The translations under genes and the position numbers were made by a program. Positions 15,760-25,929 of a DNA stretch of 64,000 nt are shown here, in pieces. How positions within the stretch are numbered: the first letter of the stretch is position 1; every line of letters starts with the position of its first letter. A model generated the notes under the pieces. The model was not told the origin of the DNA. It saw only the letters and a list, made by a program, of their open reading frames with translations, and ran no database searches. Source of the stretch: an uncultured Caryophanales bacterium (lineage in GTDB: Bacteria > Bacillota_I > Bacilli_A > RFN20 > CAG-826); contig CAMORU010000001.1 of NCBI GenBank assembly GCA_946624155.1, positions 62,001 to 126,000 of the forward strand, in the 5' to 3' direction.

Positions 15760-17142
15760 ATGTGGGACTTTTCATTAAATAATTTTGATAGCGTTTGGAA
15801 ATTTGTTGTCCAAATAATGCTTTTGCTTGGTTTCTTGGTTATTGGAAACATGTTAAGAAGAAGTATTCCATTTTTAAGAAAATCATTCATTCCTTCTGCT
15901 TTAATTGGTGGCGTTTTATTAGTTCTAGTTGCTGCCTTTATTAAATGGGTTTCACCTTCTAATTATCAAATAATTGATAGACAAGTGATGAAAGTTATTA
16001 CTTATCACGCTCTTGCTTTAGGCTTTATCGCGACAACTTTAAAAGTTGCTAATAAAGAAAAAAGAAAAGGTTTAGGTGCTTTATCAATTCAAAACGGATT
16101 ACTTACAGGTGCTACTTACATGCTCCAAGCAGTATTTGGCATTCTTACAGTTTTAATATTTGTTTGGTTAGGTTCTACTGTTTTCCGTGCCTCTGGCATT
16201 ATTCTTCCATTAGCATTTGGACAAGGCCCAGGTAATGCTATGACTTGGGATGTAAACTTTGGAATTGCTGGTGGAAGCTTTGGATTAACTCTTGCCTCAA
16301 TTGGTTTTATTGTCGCTTCGTTAGTTGGAGTTGTTTACTTAAATTTCTTTAGAATTAAGGGCGAAATTAAAAGAAATGAAGGCGTTTTAGCAGAAAGAAA
16401 AGTTGAAGAATTTGTTGAGCAAAATGAAATTGAAGATAGCGATTCTGTTGATAAAATGTCTGTTCAAATTGGTATTGTAGCTTTGTGCTACGCAGCCGCA
16501 TTCGGCATTATGTGTGCTCTTCATGCAACGGGCGTTAAGATGATTCAAGATATTGCATGGGGCTTTAATTTCATTTTTGGCGTAATTACCGCAACAATTG
16601 TTAAAGTAATTTTGGTTCAACTAAAGAAAAGAAAAGTTTTAAAACATAAATACATTAATAACTATCAAATGGATCGTATCTCAGGTTTTTCATTTGATTT
16701 AATGATTATTGCTGGCGTAGCGGCAATTGAATTTAGCGAGATCAAGAATTATATTTGGGTTTTACTTGCTTTAACTGTCGTAGGAACAATCGTTACTTTC
16801 TTCTTTGTAAGAATGATTACAAAACATTGTTTCAAAGGACTTCATCACGAAATGTTTTTGGTGAATTTTGGTACATTAACAGGAACTGCTTCAAACGGAA
16901 TGATTTTACTTCGTGAAGTTGATTCATCTTTTGAAACTCAATCATCCGATATTTTTATCGTTTCTCAGTTTCCAGCCATGTTAACTGTTGCTCCTTTGTT
17001 ATTATTAACAAGTTTTGCTGGAAAAGCCGATAAACCAATTAATCTTTACATTGCTTTAGCGATATTTGCTGTATTAGCAGTAATTTATACAATTCTTATC
17101 TTTGTTATTCAGAAAAAAGTTGTCGAAAAGAAGAATAAATAA
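15760..17142 (+). CDS. Sodium/glutamate symporter (GltS family)
   Basis: The 460-aa protein has at least ten hydrophobic helices and the GltS hairpin motif FGQGPGNAMTWDVNFG, followed by GGSFGLTLASIG in the first half. A second matching segment NFGTLTGTASNGMILLREVD lies in the second half. These are the inverted-repeat re-entrant loops of the family. It would import glutamate (or a related anion) with Na+. Ribosome site AAAGGAATT precedes the ATG. An acidic loop (VEQNEIEDSDSVDK) separates the halves. Confidence 0.86.
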   Translation: MWDFSLNNFDSVWKFVVQIMLLLGFLVIGNMLRRSIPFLRKSFIPSALIGGVLLVLVAAFIKWVSPSNYQIIDRQVMKVITYHALALGFIATTLKVANKEKRKGLGALSIQNGLLTGATYMLQAVFGILTVLIFVWLGSTVFRASGIILPLAFGQGPGNAMTWDVNFGIAGGSFGLTLASIGFIVASLVGVVYLNFFRIKGEIKRNEGVLAERKVEEFVEQNEIEDSDSVDKMSVQIGIVALCYAAAFGIMCALHATGVKMIQDIAWGFNFIFGVITATIVKVILVQLKKRKVLKHKYINNYQMDRISGFSFDLMIIAGVAAIEFSEIKNYIWVLLALTVVGTIVTFFFVRMITKHCFKGLHHEMFLVNFGTLTGTASNGMILLREVDSSFETQSSDIFIVSQFPAMLTVAPLLLLTSFAGKADKPINLYIALAIFAVLAVIYTILIFVIQKKVVEKKNK

Positions 17143-17149
17143 ATTTATC

Positions 17150-17178
17150 TTGTTAAAGTAAATTTGATTTCTTATAAT
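17150..17178 (+). promoter_or_regulatory. Promoter of tRNA-Trp
   Basis: TTGTTA-17-TATAAT, ending 11 bp before the mature tRNA 5' end. Confidence 0.85.
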
Positions 17179-17189
17179 TAACGAGCAAC

Positions 17190-17263
17190 AGGGGTGTCGT
17201 ACAATGGTAGTACAACGGTCTCCAAAACCGCTAACGCGGGTTCGATTCCTGTCACCCCTGCCA
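17190..17263 (+). tRNA. tRNA-Trp(CCA)
   Basis: AGGGGTG/CACCCCT acceptor, anticodon loop CTCCAAA (CCA at 17222-17224), T-loop GGTTCGATTCC and encoded CCA. The CCA anticodon agrees with TGA being used as stop here. Confidence 0.96.
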
Positions 17264-17275
17264 GTTAGAATGATT

Positions 17276-17300
17276 AAAGTCTCATGATAAGAGACTTTTT
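17276..17300 (+). terminator. Terminator after tRNA-Trp
   Basis: AAAGTCTC/GAGACTTT stem with 7-nt loop and a T-run. Confidence 0.85.
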
Positions 17301-17394
17301 ATTTTTTATATTTAAAAATGTAAGGGGTTTCATTTTCTTATTGCTTACTTCTAATTATTTCTATATAATTATCACGTTCAAAAGGAAGTTTAAT

Positions 17395-19572
17395 ATGGAA
17401 AACATTAATCTCATACTGCTAGCCTGTGTAATAGGCATAGCATTATTAACAATTGGATACGTATTTCTTATTTACCACAAAATCAAACGTATCAAAGTCT
17501 TAAACAAAGACGTCGCAAATAATGCTGAATTCATTAGAAGTGGTGCAATAACATTTTTAAAAAGAGAGTTCAAAATCATTATTCCTTTTGTTTTGATAAT
17601 TGCTCTTGTATTTGTCGGTTTGGGATTTATCCCAACATTTAAAAGTGCAGAAGGAGTTGGATGGCAGTCTGCGATTTGTTTTATTGTAGGTGCTGCCTTT
17701 AGTGCAGGAGCAGGTTTAGTTGGTATGTTAAGTGCCACAAATGCTAATTCAAGAACTGCTGATGCCGCAAATAATAAAGGACTTGGAGCAGCATTAAGAG
17801 TTGCATTCTCTGGTGGTGCTGTTTTAGGACTTTGTGTTGTTGGCTTTGGTTTACTTGGATTATCTGGCTTATTCTTTGGTGCATACGCAATTTTAAAAGC
17901 AACAAATGGTGGCAATGCTTATAAAGCATTAGTTGAAGCTAGTCACATCATTACAGGTTATGGCTTAGGTTGTTCAATGGTTGCATTATTCGGACGTGTA
18001 GGTGGTGGAATTTACACAAAATGTGCTGATGTCGGTGCTGATATTGTTGGAAAAATTGAAGCTGATATTCCTGAAGATGATGCTCGTAACCCGGCAACAA
18101 TTGCTGATAATGTAGGTGATAATGTTGGTGATATTGCAGGTATGTCTTCAGATTTATGCGAATCTTATGTTGGATCAATTATTTCTGCTATTACTCTTGC
18201 AACTGTTTTCTTACAAAAGTCACTCGGAACTCCAGGTGCTATATCAGATGCAAAACTTGTTATTTTTCCTCTTGCTTTAGCAGGGTGTGGAATATTAGCA
18301 TCAATTATTTCGGTTATTATAATTCGTTCAAGAGAATGGAAAGATCCGCAAAAAACACTAGATATTGCAACTTATATTGCTGTTGGAATTGAGGTTATTG
18401 CCGCTATTTTCCTATCAATTTTCTATCTAAGTGGAATGAAAGTTGAAGGTCACACTGCCCCTTGGGCTATCGGTGCAATTGCAGCAGGTTTATTAAGTGG
18501 CATTGCTGTAGGAAAAATTGCTGAAATTTATACTTCATCAGATTATAAATCTGTCAAAAATATTGCCAAAGAATCGGAAACCGGTCACGCTACAAACATT
18601 ATTTCTGGTTTCGCTATTGGCATGAAATCGACATGTGCAACCGTTATTGCGTTAGCAGCAGGAGTTATTATTTCTTACTTCTGTTTTGGTATTTATGGTA
18701 TCGGTTTAGCAGCAGTTGGTATGCTTTCAACTGCTGGTATCACGATTTCAGTTGATGGTTATGGGCCAATTTCTGATAATGCTGGTGGACTTGCTCAAAT
18801 GAGTGGTTTAAAACCAGAAGTTAGAGAAATTACTGATCATCTTGATGCTGTCGGAAATACAACTGCCGCTGTTGGTAAAGGCTTTTGCACAGGAAGTGCT
18901 ACATTTACTGCTTTAGCATTAGTTTTGTCCTATGGACAAGCTAGTGGACTTATTGAAGATATAACTGCTTCAAATACTTCTACAATGATGAGTGTTGATG
19001 TTACTCCATTTATTATTGGTATTTTAATCGGTGCAATGGTTCCGTTCTTATTCTCAGCTCTTGTTATCAACTCTGTTGGTAAAGCTGCAAATAAGATGGT
19101 TCTTGAAATTAGAGAGCAATTCCAAAAAGAACCAGGAATTTTAAAAGGAACTGTTAAACCAGACTATAACCGTTGTATTGATATTGCTACTAGAGCATCA
19201 CTTAAAGAAATGATTGTTCCTGGTTTAGTAGCAGTTTTAACACCAATTTTAACTGGTGTACTTCTTGGAAAAGAAGGTTTAGGCGCACTCCTTATAGGCG
19301 CTCTTGCCTCATCAGTTATGTTAGCAATTTTCATGGCTAACTCTGGTGGTGCTTGGGATAACGCTAAAAAATATATTGAACAAATTGGTAAAAAAGGAAC
19401 TGAGGCACATCATGCCGCAGTAACTGGAGATACAGTAGGTGATCCTTTAAAGGATACCGCTGGACCAACAATGGATATTTTAATTAAATTAATGTCTGTT
19501 ATTGCTCTTATAATGGCTCCAATACTTAATAATGGTACTTTCCAATCAGTTTGGCAGTTAATTGTAAAATAG
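17395..19572 (+). CDS. hppA: Membrane-bound ion-pumping pyrophosphatase (K+-dependent type)
   Basis: The start is ATG 17395 behind AAAAGGAAG; upstream in-frame codons belong to the terminator region. The 725-aa protein has about 16 helices. It carries the substrate site [18 protein letters not shown] then [15 protein letters not shown], and the C-terminal [31 protein letters not shown] has Ala where K+-independent enzymes have Lys (GNTTKA), so it should require K+. It hydrolyses pyrophosphate and pumps H+ and/or Na+ out; ion choice cannot be read with certainty. Co-location with Trk genes is suggestive but there is no shared operon. Confidence 0.95.
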   Translation: MENINLILLACVIGIALLTIGYVFLIYHKIKRIKVLNKDVANNAEFIRSGAITFLKREFKIIIPFVLIIALVFVGLGFIPTFKSAEGVGWQSAICFIVGAAFSAGAGLVGMLSATNANSRTADAANNKGLGAALRVAFSGGAVLGLCVVGFGLLGLSGLFFGAYAILKATNGGNAYKALVEASHIITGYGLGCSMVALFGRVGGGIYTKCADVGADIVGKIEADIPEDDARNPATIADNVGDNVGDIAGMSSDLCESYVGSIISAITLATVFLQKSLGTPGAISDAKLVIFPLALAGCGILASIISVIIIRSREWKDPQKTLDIATYIAVGIEVIAAIFLSIFYLSGMKVEGHTAPWAIGAIAAGLLSGIAVGKIAEIYTSSDYKSVKNIAKESETGHATNIISGFAIGMKSTCATVIALAAGVIISYFCFGIYGIGLAAVGMLSTAGITISVDGYGPISDNAGGLAQMSGLKPEVREITDHLDAVGNTTAAVGKGFCTGSATFTALALVLSYGQASGLIEDITASNTSTMMSVDVTPFIIGILIGAMVPFLFSALVINSVGKAANKMVLEIREQFQKEPGILKGTVKPDYNRCIDIATRASLKEMIVPGLVAVLTPILTGVLLGKEGLGALLIGALASSVMLAIFMANSGGAWDNAKKYIEQIGKKGTEAHHAAVTGDTVGDPLKDTAGPTMDILIKLMSVIALIMAPILNNGTFQSVWQLIVK

Positions 19573-19589
19573 TTGTTATATAACAAAAT

Positions 19590-19628
19590 AATCAGTCACG
19601 TACATAATGCGCACTTGACTGATTTTTT
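19590..19628 (+). terminator. Terminator of hppA
   Basis: AATCAGTCA/TGACTGATT stem, 17-nt loop, six Ts. Confidence 0.85.
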
Positions 19629-19683
19629 GTAAGTGACTAAAATTTAATCAAGTAAATTATTTTCGAGGAGGAAAAATAACTAA

Positions 19684-20526
19684 ATGAAAAAAATTTATGG
19701 TTTAATGCTAATTCCTGTTCTTGCATTATCAGGCTGTGTTAGCAAAATTACAAAAGAAGAAGGCGTTAAGAGAGCTGATGAAATTTTAAAGAAAAAAGTC
19801 GATCTCTCTGACACAAAAGCTTTAAGATTTGAAGCTGACATGTCTATGTTAGGTGACCTCAAACAAGCTGGTAAGAAAAATTATTCGAAAGTGTCTACAA
19901 GTGGAGTTATGGAATTTTCAAAAGAAAAGTCATACTTCCACAAATTAGAAAAAGATGAAAGTGCATCCGAAACTAGCAGCTCAAAATCAAACGAAAAATC
20001 AGAAGTTGAAACATGGGGTTATGTGAAAGATGATGTGTTCATTACTGCTGTAAGAACAGTTAATGATGGCAAAGAAACAAAGAAATATACTGAAGTTAAA
20101 TCAAGCGCTGTTTCAGCATTTAAGGCTGCTTTAAAAGGAATAGTTGGTAGTGCAACTGCTGAATTAGAAGCAGGAAGTAAAGAATTATTAGAAACTGTTA
20201 AAGGATTACTTTCCGCAACCGAAGAAGAACTTAAAAAACAAGGCGAAAATTACACCGTCCAAGCTTATAGTGGTGGTGAAGGTAGCTTAGTTGTTAAAGC
20301 TAGCGGCGAATTAAATCAATATGAAGGTATTGCAGGCACTGGCTCAGCAAGCTCCAAATATGTTTGGGACAACTACATTCTTTCTGAAGTTGCTGTCGAG
20401 ATGAAGGGTACCGCAAACGACAAAGAGAATAAGACTGAAGGCAAATTTGAAATGACAATGAACCAAAAAGTTCAATTCAGATGCCGCGTTTCTTATCCAA
20501 ATCTCAGTGGCTACAAAAAAGCTTAA
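19684..20526 (+). CDS. Lipoprotein of unknown function
   Basis: The 280-aa protein has a short signal peptide and lipobox LALSGC (Cys at about residue 18). A Lys/Glu-rich mature domain follows with a Ser-rich stretch near residues 96-108 (ESASETSSSKSNEKS). No enzymatic motif is visible. It is monocistronic with an AGGAGG site and a bidirectional terminator. It is probably a surface or envelope-associated protein of a lineage-specific family. Confidence 0.75.
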   Translation: MKKIYGLMLIPVLALSGCVSKITKEEGVKRADEILKKKVDLSDTKALRFEADMSMLGDLKQAGKKNYSKVSTSGVMEFSKEKSYFHKLEKDESASETSSSKSNEKSEVETWGYVKDDVFITAVRTVNDGKETKKYTEVKSSAVSAFKAALKGIVGSATAELEAGSKELLETVKGLLSATEEELKKQGENYTVQAYSGGEGSLVVKASGELNQYEGIAGTGSASSKYVWDNYILSEVAVEMKGTANDKENKTEGKFEMTMNQKVQFRCRVSYPNLSGYKKA

Positions 20527-20542
20527 TCAGAATTAACTAATT

Positions 20543-20569
20543 AAGGAAGAGCATTAGCTCTTCCTTTTT
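20543..20569. terminator. Bidirectional terminator between convergent genes
   Basis: AAGGAAGAGC-ATTA-GCTCTTCCTT followed by T residues on the plus strand. The stem lies partly in the 3' end of the minus-strand SDR gene. Confidence 0.85.
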
Positions 20570-21366
20570 CTTGATTTTAAGATTGATTTTATAATCCAAT
20601 TTTGCATTCGATGAGGCAATGCATTTAAACAAAGTAAACCAAAATTTCTATTAATTTTATAGACGTATTTTGGTTTCTTTTTGTTTAGTATTTTATTGAT
20701 AAGATTTGCAATTTTGCTAGGATCAACTTTTCTACTTTCAACGCTTTCAGTAATTTTTACAAACTTTTCAGCATTTACTTTATATAGCTCAGTTGTGTTA
20801 TTAAATCTATCAATGCTTGTATTTGATTCATTTAAAAAGGTGGTGTTAACAGCACCTGGTCTAACTACAACAACAAACTTATTTAAAAGTTGAAGTTCCA
20901 TTCTTAAAGAATAAGCATATTTTTCAACTGTTGATTTTGTTATTCCATAAATGCCAATAAATGGAAGTGGATCTAAAGGTCCTAATTCACTTGAAATTAT
21001 TACTACTTTGCCTTTTTCTTTTAACATTGGGGCGAAAGTTTTATTTAAGCGATAAACGCCAAAGACATTAATATCGAACATCTTAACGAAATCTTCTTCG
21101 CTCATTTCAATGAGTGAACCTACATTATTAATTCCTGCTAGTGAAATAATTGCATCTAACTCTTTGGTTTCTTTAGATACAACTTTTAAAGCATGTTCAA
21201 TGTCTTTTATTTTTCTAACATCTGTTTTAATAAAAACAAGGTTCGGAATTTCTTCTTTTGGATTTTTGTAATCGAGTCCGAAAACTCTATAACCTTCAGA
21301 AATTAGTTTCTTCGCGGTTATTAAACCCATCCCTCCAGAGACACCTGTTAGAACTACATTTTTCAT
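20554..21366 (-). CDS. Short-chain dehydrogenase/reductase
   Basis: The 270-aa protein is a classical SDR with the cofactor loop TGVSGGMG (about residues 7-14), the LAGINN segment replacing NNAG, catalytic Ser in ISSELG and the YGITK (Y-x3-K) pair. The C-terminal extension (PHRMQNWIIKSILKSRKRKS) is basic and amphipathic and may associate with membrane. The substrate is unknown; similar SDRs act on lipids or steroids. It is monocistronic, in divergent orientation to the esterase gene. Confidence 0.88.
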   Translation of the reverse strand: MKNVVLTGVSGGMGLITAKKLISEGYRVFGLDYKNPKEEIPNLVFIKTDVRKIKDIEHALKVVSKETKELDAIISLAGINNVGSLIEMSEEDFVKMFDINVFGVYRLNKTFAPMLKEKGKVVIISSELGPLDPLPFIGIYGITKSTVEKYAYSLRMELQLLNKFVVVVRPGAVNTTFLNESNTSIDRFNNTTELYKVNAEKFVKITESVESRKVDPSKIANLINKILNKKKPKYVYKINRNFGLLCLNALPHRMQNWIIKSILKSRKRKS

Positions 21367-21471
21367 TGTAAATATTCTAATTCAATTTAACTAGAACGAC
21401 TACAATTTTAAAAAATAATCGGGAAAAATGGTGGATTTTGATTATATTAACAAGTTTTTTTAAAAAGATGC

Positions 21472-21477
21472 TATAAT
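21472..21477 (+). promoter_or_regulatory. Extended -10 (TGC-TATAAT) immediately before GTG start
   Basis: TGC-TATAAT ends 6 nt before the GTG at 21484, so transcription would begin at the start codon itself. No ribosome site lies between. Confidence 0.6.
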
Positions 21478-21483
21478 AAATTT

Positions 21484-23319
21484 GTGGACGAGCAAGCAAA
21501 AAAGAAACATAAAAAATTAGTATTTTGGATCGTATTTCCAATTTGTTGGACCTTACTAAGCGCAGTAATTATTTTTTATATGGACTTTGCTAATGGTCCT
21601 CTTATTTGGTTTATTTTAGAGCTCTTAGTTTTAGTAGGATTATTTGTCGCTAGAGTTTTGATGGCGAATAAGAAAAAACGTTATAAATTACTAACTTGGG
21701 GTGTCTTTGTTTTATTAACTGTTGCTATTCTTAGCTTTGATCAACCTAAACACATTAGAAAAAGTGCTGCTTATTACGCTAACCCTGTATTAATTGAAAA
21801 ACCATTAACTGTAAGTGGTGGTAAAGTACAAGGCTTTTATAGCGAAGATAAGAAAGTAGAAATTTACGCAGGTATTCCATATGCAAAAGCAGAAAGGTGG
21901 AAAGAACCCGTAGAAGCTGATAAATGGAGTGGGGTTCGTGATGGAACTTATTTTGGTCCAATGGCAATGCAAGGTGGTCCTTATCCTCAAGTTATTGTTG
22001 CTGAAAATCTTTATTTAGAAGGTAAATGGAAACCAAATTATTTAGAAACACCAATTCAAGAAAAAGAAGAAGGTGGATTATATTTAAATATTTGGAAGCC
22101 TAATACAACTGAGACTAATTTGCCTATTTTAATGTTTATTCATGGTGGATCTTTGAAAAACGGAAGTGGCGCTTTTGAAGATTATAATGGCGAAGCCATG
22201 GCTCACAAAGGCGTTATTATGATTACCATTCAATATCGTTTAGGTGTATTTGGTTATTTTGCTCATCCGGATTTAAAGAAAGAATCTAAAAATCACACCA
22301 CAGGAAACTATGGTTTATTAGACCAAATCGCTGCATTAAATTGGATTAATAAAAATGCCGCTAATTTTGGTGGAGATAAAAATAATATTACAATTGCTGG
22401 TGAAAGCGCCGGTAGTTCAAGTGTCTCAGCTTTGTGTACTTCTCCATTAGCGGCGGGAAAATTTAAAAGAGCAATTGGCGAATCTTCATCGCTTGTTATA
22501 CAAAGACCTCATCACACATATCGTTCACTAAAAGATGCTTATAGTGTTGGCAAAAGTATCATGAAAGAATTTAGATGTTCATCAATTGATGAACTTCGAA
22601 AAGTTCCAGCAGCTAAACTTGTTAGAACTAAATTCAAAAATGAAGAAATGACTTGTGATGGTTATGCTTTAACTAAAGACCCTTATCAAGTTTATTTAGA
22701 AGGCAACAACAATGAAGAATTTTTGCTTAATGGTTATAACGTAAAAGAAGCTGATCCTTTTGTAATGATTCAATATCTTTTATCACCAACAAATAAGGCG
22801 AATATTAAAGGTCGTTTAGAATTGGTTTTTGGTGAAAAATATGCGGAAAAAATATATAAATTATATGAAAAAAAGATAGAAAAGAATGCGGTTGAAGCAA
22901 TAAATGAAATTGTATCTGTAGCTTATTTTATGTTCCCTCATGATAGTTGGACAAAGATGGCTTTAAGCTCTCCAAAAACTTCAACTGTGTATCGTTATCA
23001 ATTTACTAAAGAAAATGGTTATATGGGCACAATTCATTCGGGCGAAATGGTTTATGCTTATGGAAATATTGATAAACAAGGAAAATTAAGTGATTATGAT
23101 GAAAGTGATAGAAAGCTTGAAAAGATAATGCTTAATTACTGGGCTAATTTTGTAAAAACAGGAAACCCAAATGGCGCAGGACTTCCAACCTGGGATGAAT
23201 ACACAACAATGGGTGACGGTGTAATGGAATTAGGAACTAACGTCGGCAAGATTCCAGATAAATACACAAAACTATACAAAATACTCTATGAGTATGATAA
23301 TGAAAAGGTGACCGCTTAA
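21484..23319 (+). CDS. Membrane-anchored type-B carboxylesterase
   Basis: The 611-aa protein has three N-terminal hydrophobic helices (about residues 12-32, 38-58, 70-86) and then a complete type-B carboxylesterase domain. This includes YLNIWKPN and IHGGSLKNGSG (oxyanion hole), GNYGLLDQIAALNWI, the nucleophile elbow GESAGSSS and a late HSGE. The domain should face outside. The start is GTG with no Shine-Dalgarno but a TATAAT 6 nt upstream, suggesting a leaderless mRNA. The membrane anchor fused to an esterase domain is unusual. Its substrate is unknown. Confidence 0.88.
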   Translation: MDEQAKKKHKKLVFWIVFPICWTLLSAVIIFYMDFANGPLIWFILELLVLVGLFVARVLMANKKKRYKLLTWGVFVLLTVAILSFDQPKHIRKSAAYYANPVLIEKPLTVSGGKVQGFYSEDKKVEIYAGIPYAKAERWKEPVEADKWSGVRDGTYFGPMAMQGGPYPQVIVAENLYLEGKWKPNYLETPIQEKEEGGLYLNIWKPNTTETNLPILMFIHGGSLKNGSGAFEDYNGEAMAHKGVIMITIQYRLGVFGYFAHPDLKKESKNHTTGNYGLLDQIAALNWINKNAANFGGDKNNITIAGESAGSSSVSALCTSPLAAGKFKRAIGESSSLVIQRPHHTYRSLKDAYSVGKSIMKEFRCSSIDELRKVPAAKLVRTKFKNEEMTCDGYALTKDPYQVYLEGNNNEEFLLNGYNVKEADPFVMIQYLLSPTNKANIKGRLELVFGEKYAEKIYKLYEKKIEKNAVEAINEIVSVAYFMFPHDSWTKMALSSPKTSTVYRYQFTKENGYMGTIHSGEMVYAYGNIDKQGKLSDYDESDRKLEKIMLNYWANFVKTGNPNGAGLPTWDEYTTMGDGVMELGTNVGKIPDKYTKLYKILYEYDNEKVTA

Positions 23320-23340
23320 TTATCTGGTCACCTTTTGATT
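23303..23340. terminator. Bidirectional terminator, esterase / galactokinase
   Basis: AAAAGGTGACC/GGTCACCTTTT 11-bp stem overlapping the esterase stop codon, followed by TTTTG. Confidence 0.85.
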
Positions 23341-24497
23341 TATAAGTCTTTTTCAATTAATCCATCACATATGTCTGCTAGGAATATGAGAGGTCGTATT
23401 TTGTATTTTTTGTAATACTCACGAAAGACACTTTCTTTAAATGTTTCAAAGTCTTCGTTTTTAATTAATGCAATAGAAGATCCACCAAATCCAGCTCCTG
23501 TCATACGTTCTGCTAAAGCACCAGCTCTAAGAGAAATATCGTGAATATAATCAAGATATTCTCCAGTAACTTCATAATCTGTTTTTAAAGACTCATGAGA
23601 CTCATTAAGTAGTTTGCACATCATAGATGTGTCACCTTCTTTAGAAGCCTTAACAAAGTCTCTCACTCTTTGGTTTTCCGTTACAACGTGTTTAATTCTT
23701 TTAAATAATGTTTCGTTACCAACAATACGTCTAACTTCAGGCAAATCTGTAACCTTAACATCAGATAAAGAATCAATGTTATAATGCTTTTTAATTCTAC
23801 TTAATCCTTCTCTACATTCCTCGACTCTTTGGTTGTATGGAGAATGGACTAAATTTCTACGAACATTTGAAACAATGACTACAAGCGACAAGTCTTTAAA
23901 TGAAATATCTTCATAACTAAAAGAATTATCTTTGCAATCTAAAAGAATACATTTATTGCGTTTGCCTAGAGCAATTGCGAATTCATCCATAATGCCACAT
24001 TGAAGACCATTAAATTCAGTTTCGCTTTGATGAGCAAGCATGGCAATTTCCTCATTTTTCATAGGAATTCCATACATTTTTGATGCAATAAAGGCTGTCA
24101 AATCAAGTAAAGCTGCACTTGAAGAAAGACCACTTGCGATAGGGACATTACTTGAATAAATGATGTTTAATCCAAATGGTAAATCGCATCCTCTTTTTAT
24201 AAGTGTAGCGAAAATACCTAAAGGATAATTTCCCCATGATTGCTCTGGTCTATTTTTAATATCATCTAAGTTAGCAGTTATAACATCGAGTTTATTTAAA
24301 GATTTTAGACAGATTTTTCTATCATTTCTTTTACCAACTGCTGCGTGGATAAATTTTGAAATAGCCGCAGGTAAAGCTAAGCCTTTGTTGTAATCTGTAT
24401 GTTCTCCAATAAGATTAACTCTACATGGAGCCATAAAATATTTAGAAGGCTTAGTGTGAAATGTATTTTTGTATGTTTCAATTAATAACTTATTCAT
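23340..24497 (-). CDS. galK: Galactokinase
   Basis: The 385-aa GHMP kinase has the galactokinase signature RVNLIGEHTDYNKG (about residues 25-38), the ATP loop PIASGLSSSAAL (about 116-127) and the C-terminal AERMTGAGFGGSSIAL. It phosphorylates alpha-D-galactose at C1 in the cytoplasm. It is the last gene of a minus-strand alpha-galactoside operon and overlaps the upstream gene by 8 bp behind AAAGGA. No galT or galE is present in this window, so the Leloir steps must be encoded elsewhere. Confidence 0.95.
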   Translation of the reverse strand: MNKLLIETYKNTFHTKPSKYFMAPCRVNLIGEHTDYNKGLALPAAISKFIHAAVGKRNDRKICLKSLNKLDVITANLDDIKNRPEQSWGNYPLGIFATLIKRGCDLPFGLNIIYSSNVPIASGLSSSAALLDLTAFIASKMYGIPMKNEEIAMLAHQSETEFNGLQCGIMDEFAIALGKRNKCILLDCKDNSFSYEDISFKDLSLVVIVSNVRRNLVHSPYNQRVEECREGLSRIKKHYNIDSLSDVKVTDLPEVRRIVGNETLFKRIKHVVTENQRVRDFVKASKEGDTSMMCKLLNESHESLKTDYEVTGEYLDYIHDISLRAGALAERMTGAGFGGSSIALIKNEDFETFKESVFREYYKKYKIRPLIFLADICDGLIEKDL

Positions 24498-25929
24498 GTC
24501 CTTTAACAGCTAATTTAACACATTCATATGCGCCATTATATAAACCAGCTTTTTTAAGATCATTGATTCTATCACACATATGAGGAATGATTTCTCTATC
24601 TAAAATAAGGTTATCAAGCATTGCATTCATGCTCTTAACATCTGGACATTCTTTTGTAGCGTCGCCCATTTCTCTACCAAAAATACCGCCATAAACTTCG
24701 TGACCGCCAATATGTCTCATAAAGATTTTAGGAATTGGGTAGTAAACGAGTTCGCTCGGTTTTGTGATTAATAAATCACAGACTGGCATAAGTAAGTTGG
24801 TGGAATAGACAGCTTCAAAAATGTCTTGATTGTAAATAGCGTGTACACCTAAAGAATCTTCTTTAGTTAGACTTTCTCTAAGTTTAAGTAAGTCATCATA
24901 CTTGTTAAAGTATTCGTGACACTTTAAATCTGGAAGATCTTTCATTAACTTTTCATAAACTGTCTTATGATCACCAAAGTTAATAAAGATTGCGACTTTA
25001 CCTTCTTTTACATATGGAAGAAGATGGACAATCATTGATTTGTAAAGTGAATAACCTGCTCCAGCGCCTCCAACAGTCATTAAAACTCTAATTGGACGAC
25101 CTGCTGCAATTCTTTCTTTACGAGCTTTATTATCTTTTTCCAAATCCACAAGAAGTTCATGGTCAACATAGCAACCGACCATCTTCAAATCCTTGTCAGA
25201 AAGGCCATTTAAACGTTTTTTTGCGAATCCATCAAGGGTTTTATAACCCATGTATGCAAATGGGGTTTGAACGGTGTGAATTGCACCTTCTGAGAGGTGT
25301 AAGCCCATTGGCCAGTTATCAGGAATAGCATTAACAACGTGAGTCATACCAGCGTGTAATGCACCTTGTGCAGGCCAAACATGGGTAGCGATATAAGGAA
25401 TATCTTTTGGAATATTTCTAAAAATTGGGACTAAAAGTTCACTGTTCTTTTGGTCTTTCGCATTATAAGTAATTTTCTTAAATCCCTCAGAGTTAAGTGG
25501 TTCCCAAACGATTTTATTAAATAGTTTGCTTTTTTGAGAAATTCTTGAAGCAAGGCTATACATATCGTTTTGCTGACGAATCATCTTTGATCCAGTTGCA
25601 TCAAATGATGCTAAGTCTAACCAATAAGGAGTGTAACCTAATGCACGAGCAGCGGAAGCCATAGCAATAGAAATTCTATAGTGGCCGAAGCCCATACGGA
25701 TGTTACCAACAATTAATGGTTTTCCTTTAAATTCCCCAGGATTTTCCGAGAAAATTATATTTTTTGCCCCAATGTAATCAAGAGTTTTAATGTCTGTGAA
25801 ATTGATTTTGTAATCTTTGTTAGAATCATCACCAAATTTCTTAAGATATTTAGCTTTTGATTTTTCTGCACCTTTGACAACTTTCTTAGGCATAGGGTTA
25901 TTAAATATGACTGAAGTTCTATCTTTCAT
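24490..25929 (-). CDS. MurG/GT28-like protein of unknown role in alpha-galactoside operon
   Basis: The start is ATG 25929, preceded by AAAGGAG inside the 3' end of the alpha-galactosidase gene; a longer frame has no ribosome site. The 479-aa soluble protein has a glycosyltransferase-B-like layout. The N-terminal GNIRMGFGHYRISIAMASAA (about residues 73-92) resembles the GGTGGHGxPA loop of MurG/MGDG synthases. A second Rossmann start VLMTVGGAGAGYSLYKSM occurs at mid-protein, and a late TKPSELVYYPIPKIFM resembles the acceptor/nucleotide region of GT28. The donor is unknown. Placement between alpha-galactosidase and galK suggests a galactose-linked substrate. Confidence 0.55.
   Translation of the reverse strand: MKDRTSVIFNNPMPKKVVKGAEKSKAKYLKKFGDDSNKDYKINFTDIKTLDYIGAKNIIFSENPGEFKGKPLIVGNIRMGFGHYRISIAMASAARALGYTPYWLDLASFDATGSKMIRQQNDMYSLASRISQKSKLFNKIVWEPLNSEGFKKITYNAKDQKNSELLVPIFRNIPKDIPYIATHVWPAQGALHAGMTHVVNAIPDNWPMGLHLSEGAIHTVQTPFAYMGYKTLDGFAKKRLNGLSDKDLKMVGCYVDHELLVDLEKDNKARKERIAAGRPIRVLMTVGGAGAGYSLYKSMIVHLLPYVKEGKVAIFINFGDHKTVYEKLMKDLPDLKCHEYFNKYDDLLKLRESLTKEDSLGVHAIYNQDIFEAVYSTNLLMPVCDLLITKPSELVYYPIPKIFMRHIGGHEVYGGIFGREMGDATKECPDVKSMNAMLDNLILDREIIPHMCDRINDLKKAGLYNGAYECVKLAVKGHE

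Noticed and set aside
17472..17915. Antisense 147-codon frame across the pyrophosphatase gene
   Set aside because: It is the complement of a highly conserved Ala/Gly-rich membrane protein, has no ribosome site and a shadow-type composition.
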